A stretch of DNA of 64,000 bases, from contig CM048852.1 of assembly GCA_026545225.1 (NCBI GenBank), positions 54,381,146 through 54,445,145 of the forward strand, given 5' to 3'. Shown in pieces: positions 57,601 to 64,000 of this stretch; within the stretch, counting starts at the first letter, position 1; each line of letters begins with the position of its first letter. The notes beneath the pieces are model-generated. The model did not search any database, was not told the DNA's origin, and worked only from the letters and a program-made list of their open reading frames with translations. A program made the position numbers and the translations under genes. Origin of the DNA: Cornus controversa (Eukaryota > Streptophyta > Magnoliopsida > Cornales > Cornaceae).

Positions 57601-58180
57601 AGGAATTTGAAAGAACATTGCATTGGCAATGGCAATATGATTTTGATTTCTTTCTGAAAGTGACATTTATTACAAGTCTTTCAATTGAAGTCTGCTTCTC
57701 CTTAATTAAATATATCACTTGGATGGCCATGAATGTGACCCCATATATATATATATATATATGTTATTGTTATTAATGGAATAGTATAGTCTGATTATTG
57801 GACTCATTTCTTCCAGTAGGTGAGGTTTGTTGACGAGGAGGAAAGCTACAGCAACGGAGATGAAGCATTTAGATCACATTTTAATCGAATTTTAAGAATA
57901 TAAGATAGTGCCAGCTATGTTATTGTCAACGTTGCTTCTAAGTTGTTGAGAAGGTTGCACAATACTATTAAATTTGGGTTTTCAGGTCATATTTCATAAG
58001 ATTTGGGAGATTCTGGCTTCTTTAAATAACATGTTTAAAATATATATATGAATAATGATTTTTGAGCCAAAGTCAAGGTGAAATACATTGTGATGGGACC
58101 CACTCTAGAATCCGCCCGTTCACAATGCATCCATGAATGTATGGAATTAAGCAAAGATTTGATCAAAATAACATTGTTTA

Positions 58181-58217
<37 letters not shown>

Positions 58218-59441
58218 AGACTTGAGATTATTTTTTTAAATAAAAAAATCTCTCTGTATGTGAAAGTAAAATTATGTGATTCGTGCCTGTCGGTTAAGTT
58301 TTTATTTTTTATTTTTTTTGCATGTATTTGTATGTGGTTAATGTTTATTGTTTCTGACAGTAAATAAAAGCTTGGAATGTCAATTGTCAAGTGTTAAAAA
58401 AAACACAACAATGATTAATGACCCTCTATATATATATATATATATATTCATCCAAAATCTATTCTATGTGAAGCTTGATTAACGCTTGGAAGCAAAGGAA
58501 TTGTGACTGGACAAGGTCAATAATGCATGGACATGATGAAAATCAGCTAAAGTTCTTCTAGATTTTAAATATTAAAACATGATCTGCCCAAGTACGTCAG
58601 GTGCAAGTCTTGGAACTACATGACCAATAATGCATTTCATAACATAAATAAATAAATATAAATATAGATGTGAAATTATCCTTATTATCCGGAGAAAACA
58701 ACTCTTGAATTATTGAGATGATCAGGATTTTCTTGTTTATTTGCTATGTTTTATGTATTTCCATAACATGAGATGAATAAGATGACCAATCATGCAAGAT
58801 CAAAATAAAAGACAAATTATTCTAGTATAAGAGATTTTTAAATCACAAAACAACTTTATTATTGCTGTTAAATTATATATTTCTTAGTATATTTTTTGTT
58901 AAATTATATATCTTTTCTTAAACCGTATAGGTTTGTTACATTTTTTTTAAAATCATTTAGTTCTAAATGGTTTAAGAAAAGGTAAGAGATAAAAAATCTT
59001 AATCCTAAATTGTTTAGGAAAGAGGATAAGAAATTCTAATTGTAGATGGTTTTGAAAAAATCTAAGAAATTTTAAGTGGTTTAGGATAAAATCAAAATAG
59101 TAAGTGAGAAATATAATATTAAATATATTATTTAACCATCTTTTTAAATTAAATGTGAGTTATATATATATATATATATATATATTATGCAGATAATAAG
59201 ATGATTTAAAAGAAGTGTAACAAAAGGAAAAAGAAATCATCCTCTACACGATGAAACTAGGTAAACAAAAACCATTTGAGAACGCAGTTTTCTCTTTATA
59301 CCAAATGACGCTATAATTTTTTACCAAACCTTCTCGAGTGACCATTTGTAACCAAGGGGAACTTTTTCAATTCAAAAAAGAAATTGCATGTATTTTATTT
59401 AAATTTTTTTTTACTAGCATTGGAGAGAGTCAATATACATA
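54608..59441. other. Gene-free interval rich in simple repeats
   Basis: No coding sequence recognised on either strand. Holds (TA)n tracts near 57746, 58180-58204, 58430-58446 and 59161-59184, and an (AC)n tract near 57152. A diffuse ATACG/GTATTCG-rich stretch at about 56450-56950 looks like an old degraded repeat. Short open frames here are not convincing. Confidence 0.45.
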
Positions 59442-60086
59442 GGGATAATTACACTTACCTCCCTTCTAGTTTGGTTTTATAACACTTACCTCCCCTGTGT
59501 TTTGGAATATAACACTTACCTCCCTCTAGTTTGCACATTGGTAACAAATACACCCTTTTGTCAATCAAACTAACAGTTATTACTAATATCATTAAAATTT
59601 AATCTTAAAAGGACAATTATACCCTCAAAAATATTGCAACTGAAGTTAGCGGATTTCGATTTCAATGACAGCTCCGACATTAGGATAGTAGTGGCTAGTG
59701 GTTTGGCAGGAGCTGGGTCTTCTCAGCAATGGGATGGCATTGGGATGGTAGTGGCTAGTGGTTTGGCTAGAGCTGGGTCTTCTCGGTAGTGGTTTCAATG
59801 GTGATTGTTGATGGTGCAGGTGGTGGGTGGTGACTCTTCTGGAGGTAATGTTGCTATGGTTGAAGGTCTAAAGTGGGTCTGCTCAAAATGGTGGCTCATA
59901 GTGGGGTATAATTGTCCTTTTAAGATTAAATTTTGATGATATTAGCAATAACCGTTAGTTTGATTGACAAAAGGGGGTATTTGTTACCAATGTGCAAACT
60001 AGAGGGAGGTAAGTGTTATATTCCAAAACACAGGGGAGGTAAGTGTTATAAAACCAAACTAGAAGGGAGGTAAGTGTAATTATCCC
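59442..60086. mobile_element. Mutator-like MITE with nearly 190-bp inverted arms
   Basis: The left arm starts GGGATAATTACACTTACCTC and the right arm ends with its inverse (GTAAGTGTAATTATCCC). Arms match closely over about 190 bp and contain an internally repeated ACACTTACCTCCC motif. Flanks ATATACATA (59433-59441) and ATATATATA (60087-60095) could be a 9-bp duplication with one change, but the right flank is a TA repeat, so this is weak. The loop (59640-59900) is GGTGG-rich. No ORF. Confidence 0.75.
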
Positions 60087-60095
60087 ATATATATA

Positions 60096-62515
60096 TATAT
60101 ATATATATAACTCAGGAGATGTGACATGTAATTGTGCCTCAGTTGAATAAAAGTACTTCCCTTTTCCATTTGGTACAGTTTGGACTTTAGAAAGAGTTGT
60201 TCTTTAGAATAATTTGTAGAGCCTGTACTTTGTGCTTTATGCAATACTTATTTTATATTCGAAGTTTGTCATATTTAACTTTTCCTAGGAATATAAATCA
60301 ATCTCAACTAAACCCAAGTTTTAATGCATCTACTATATTAATCCACAAGCCATGGTTGAGAGAACTGCCTTTTCTTAATAAATGAAAAAAAGGTTCATCC
60401 CCATTGTTAGGACATTAGAAGTACAATTATGTGCAGCTGTCACAAACTAAAAAATCAGGACATTTGATTGTTTAGTTAAAACAGATATAACATTTAATAT
60501 TATTGATTATTCTAAATTTTGAATTTGAATTCTCATTATTGTCAATTCTAACTAAACCGTTGGGCCAAGTAATAGAGTACATCTATAATACACAGTGTAT
60601 TTACACCGGTTAAATTTGAACTGTGCGTATATAACACCTACAGTAGGTCTCATCGTGCATGTACAACACACAAGGTGTAGATGCACCTCCAAATAATGAC
60701 CCTGAACAAGAAAACAGTTTTTATGCCATAGCCAACTACCTTGCAAATGATTGGTGATGAATTATTTGTTGTGCTGGAGAGCACATCTTCTCTGCTTTCC
60801 AAGTTGGAGACCATTTGTATCTGTTTAATGGGGAACCTTTCTAGCTCAAAAGCAACGAAGTGTGATCCACATTTAGCCAACTTAATCCATTATCAATCTA
60901 CAGTCTTGTGCGAATATAGTCCCACCATAGAGTAGCATGAGTGTTCTAGAAAACAAACCATTGGTGATTGGGTGGGTTACTTACACAGTAGCATCAAATT
61001 GATACATTGAAATTGAAATTAAAATTATTTTTTTTCCCCGCTGATTTGATGCTTCCAAACATAATGTGAGTAACTTCAATACAAGCCTACATTTTTCTAG
61101 TCCTTTGTTTGGACATCAAAAGTGACACCCTTTATCAATTAGTTTTGTCTGTAGTTATTACACTACTAGTATAATTAAAATAAAAGGAATACAAAGGCCA
61201 CAGTAATATGTATGGGGTTCCATTAATTGACACCTATGATGCACTGAAAATTTGGGACAAACCCACAGTGTCGTCACATATTTTGTAACATCTAAAAGAC
61301 CCAATGAACAAATATTTTCATGTGTGAGAACATATATTGCCAAGTAACTTTAATTTTCAGATGTACTACAAAATGTTGTGATAACACTAAGCTACAGTAT
61401 TTTCCTCCACAAATAGGTTCTTCTTCACAACCTTCTCATCGTATAGGTCCAAAATTATATGGGTATAAGACCTTTTCGGAGGTTTAGAGCCAAAAAACTC
61501 TTACTATGAGTTTTGTGTCTTTGTTGTATATCTACAAACTCAAATCAAACATCCATCAACCAAAGTACCCCTAGCTTTATATAGGATTCCAATGTGGCAA
61601 AATCTGAACTAGGAATTGGACCTGAGTTCGAAGAGATGAGCCCAGTGTGTAAGCTCCTTTTATTTCCTGAATAATGAAAAAGTAAGAAAATACCATTCAT
61701 TTACATAATAATATCAGATTTAACTATTTAAGAAGAAAAATGCTAAAGACCATAAGCAAGAGAATCAGGGCAAAATGGGTCATGAAGATTCTTCCTTCAG
61801 AAGCTTTATGCTCGTATCTTAATTAAATAACCACCGCCCAGTTGCTATCATTCATATAATGTCGGTTTGGCTTTTACCAATCATATCTCTCCATAAACAG
61901 ACAACTAAGAGAAACACGGCTTTTACCAATCACATCTATCCAGAAACAGACACAGCTAAAAGAAACACCTAGAAAATATAGCAGTTCAATATATAAACAC
62001 TAATCATCTAAAATAAATACGCGCGCGCGCGCGCACACACAAATAAGCAGATAACCTATCAAAATAGAAAGAGAGAAAGAAGCCTACAACCTCCACTAAC
62101 GCATCTGGACATAAACTCCCCCTTTTAACTATGACAGTCTGGAAAAGTGTTGTGCAATTCATATGAGCTGGATACATTTCTGGAAGATGCTATCACAGTG
62201 AACTCTCCCTCTCAGCCGTCAAATTGAGAGAGATTCTCGCTGTGAGACTCTCCAATCATCCAACGGCTGAAAGAGAGAGCTTAAGTAAGAGTGCTCTCAT
62301 GATAACTTTCTCCTCTATGGAATGCATACATGAAAGGTTTTATATCAAGACGTGTGATCAGAGAATATTCAAATGTAGCAGAAATTTTGTTAGTGCTATT
62401 ATTTGCAGCTGTGATGATTTTTACAATTTAGTTAACCTCAAATAAACAAGGCAGGCAATGAACAATATCACTTCAATGTAATTTCATATATACAACCATA
62501 AGAGCTCTTCAGTCA
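60096..62515. other. Gene-free region and probable FTSH 3'UTR
   Basis: No gene assigned. At 60700-60930 the minus strand has an open stretch (AKCGSHFVAFELERFPIKQI) ending at a donor-like CAAG|GTAG that I do not recognise. A (CG)n(CA)n microsatellite lies at 62020-62040. At 62198-62288 is a small inverted repeat. The last 200 bases are probably the FTSH 3'UTR. Confidence 0.4.
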
Positions 62516-62873
62516 CTATGCTGGCACAACATCAGGTTCCAAAGGGGGTGATCCATCATCCTCTGTGGTCCTAGCCCCCGGTGCCTCTTTCGTTTCTTTT
62601 TCTTCTTCTTGAAACCCTTGCTTGAACCTATCATAATTTGTAGGCTCACTACTCTTGAATGGTCTTTCTCCCAGTACTTTAACCAAGTCATCCTGATGTA
62701 GGACCTCCTTCTCAAGCAACAACTCTGCAATCTGAGCTACGTGCTCTTTGTGTTCCTCTATCAGCTGTATTGTCCGCTCATACGCCTTGGCTACCCATTC
62801 TCTAACTTCATTGTCAATAATTGCAGCAGTCTTGCTGCTGTAAGGCTTCGTCATCTCAAATGCATCATCCCTC

Positions 62874-62920
<47 letters not shown>

Positions 62921-62995
62921 TACTTGAGCATATGTCATCTTGGTCACTTTCTCCAAGTCATTCTGGGCTCCAGTTGAGATCTTTCCTATTAAAAC
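62516..62995 (-). CDS. Mitochondrial ATP-dependent zinc metalloprotease, FTSH3/FTSH10 type, last exon (partial)
   Basis: The final exon encodes 159 residues plus TAG. The acceptor AGTAG lies at 62996-63000 and the phase is zero. It begins [20 protein letters not shown], within the peptidase domain downstream of the zinc-binding helix. It continues through [53 protein letters not shown] and [16 protein letters not shown] to an acidic, Pro-rich tail. This matches the C-terminus of Arabidopsis FTSH3 and FTSH10, subunits of the m-AAA protease of the inner mitochondrial membrane, which handles protein quality control and complex assembly. The AAA domain, transmembrane segments and HEAGH site lie beyond the window. 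I see no further exon between 62996 and 64000. Confidence 0.92.
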
Positions 62996-64000
62996 CTACT
63001 CCCAAACAAAAATCACATTACCACAATTAAATAGTTCAAGTAGTGGGCTTTTAAGGCAATTATAAGTTTGAAGCTACTAATTGACAATTAGATGCCAAGC
63101 AAAAACGTGTTTCCATGTTAAAATGGGCCATAACAAATGCGATATAATGATCTATTTTCAGGAATAGTGTGTTGCCAGGAGTGGTAAATCTTCTACAATA
63201 AATACATAGAAACCATGCTATCCTTTAAAAGATATAGCAACATGAGTTCCTTTCTGTGTAAGATTCACAACTGATAATTTGGGAGCACGCAATTGCCAAT
63301 TTACGAACTCCAAAGAAGCAACATCCATAAAGGATTCTATTTTTTAATACCTCACATGAAAACACTTCCAAACTACAGTAAGAAGTGTTTACAAAGATAA
63401 GTAGCGGCAAGGTTTCAAGGCATGCTACCATGAGATTTGTATATCCTAAGGAGGTTCAAGACTTGAGCCATGGAAAATCTCAGTTAATAACTGAAAAATC
63501 AATTATTCTTTTGAATGTTACGGAATCATTACCAAAAAAGGAATCTTGATACATAAAACAAACACTTCTCCAACTAGTTATGAGGATCTAATTATTCCCT
63601 TTTTTCCTCCCATGTATACACTATTTATCTAACAGAAAACTATATATCATTTAAAATGTCTTATTTATCAATATGAACAAAAGAAATAAAGGTTGGAAGA
63701 AAGAAATTTAAAAAAAAGTGAAAATGCAAAGTAATAGCTTAAGTTTTCTCCTGATTTACACAATTTTCAATAAATGCATAGTGAAGTTGACTGTAAAAGA
63801 CAACAAACATAATGCCTGCAGCAGAAAGATATATGACATGCCCCAAATGCCAGCCTCAAGGCTCAGCCCTGAGATGTTTCTCTTTTTCTGGACTCAGTAG
63901 TTATAGAACACCAAATTAGCATATAAAATTACAAGATTCTCTGTAAATCTATAATGGCTGGTCCAGATTTTCACTTTCAAAAAATTCATGATTTGGGGAG
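62996..64000 (-). other. Intron of the FTSH3/10-type gene
   Basis: About 1 kb upstream of the last exon on the minus strand with no segment matching FtsH protein sequence. Taken as the start of the last intron, whose donor lies off the window. Open frames at 63225 and 63718 have no coding character. Confidence 0.6.

Noticed and set aside
54608-59441. Search for a microRNA hairpin in the gene-free interval
   Set aside because: I looked for mature sequences of the common conserved plant microRNAs and saw none. The inverted repeats found are better explained as MITEs or TA tracts.
62741-62977. Plus-strand 78-codon frame opposite the FTSH exon
   Set aside because: Antisense of a well-matched coding exon.

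Overview
The window is nuclear DNA of a flowering plant, most likely a dicot. Genes are sparse and split by GT..AG introns, the background is AT-rich, and the intergenic and intronic space is packed with transposon debris: MITEs, a Helitron, LTR relics, a LINE relic and microsatellites. Every protein-coding gene I recognise is a plant nuclear family. There is no operon structure, CRISPR array, rRNA or convincing tRNA.

Layout. 1-3384: a decayed PIF/Harbinger-like transposon carrying a frameshifted Myb/SANT-like ORF on the minus strand. 4180-9264: a 3.3 kb Mutator-like terminal-inverted-repeat element and three Tourist-like MITEs. 9852-12759 (+): a four-exon mitochondrial RNA-editing factor of the MORF/RIP family. 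12760-21545: a transposon-dense interval with a Mutator MITE, a Helitron, a 1.2 kb TIR element and a triply nested set of related TIR elements. 22020-33330 (+): a ten-exon short oxysterol-binding-protein-related protein of the ORP3 type, whose introns hold a LINE relic and a palindromic LTR composite. 35837-38101 (+): an intron-free GRAS coding sequence (SCL14/SCL33 type) with a 5'UTR intron. 42412-48638 (-): a seven-exon NAD(P)-binding Rossmann protein of the At5g02240 type, with a miniature LTR retrotransposon (TRIM) in one intron. 50322-52082 (-): an eight-exon HAD hydrolase of the pyrimidine 5'-nucleotidase type, with a 5'UTR intron. 53.2-62.5 kb: no gene seen, only MITEs and simple repeats. 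62516-62995 (-): the last exon of a mitochondrial AAA metalloprotease (FTSH3/FTSH10 type); the rest lies beyond the right edge.

I assembled five complete gene models by hand. In each, the exon phases close without leftover bases and the joined proteins follow the known families from end to end. The genes do not form one pathway. MORF and FtsH both act in mitochondria, ORP moves lipids, GRAS is a transcription regulator, and the Rossmann and HAD proteins are soluble housekeeping-type enzymes. From memory, several have Arabidopsis homologues that are near neighbours of one another, so the block looks like ancestral gene order.

I found no convincing new multi-gene system. The most unusual structures are the palindromic LTR composite with captured transposase sequence in an ORP intron, the TRIM inserted in the inverted repeat of another element, the three-level nest at 19.5-21.5 kb, and a possible two-codon upstream ORF made by splicing whose stop overlaps the GRAS start codon.
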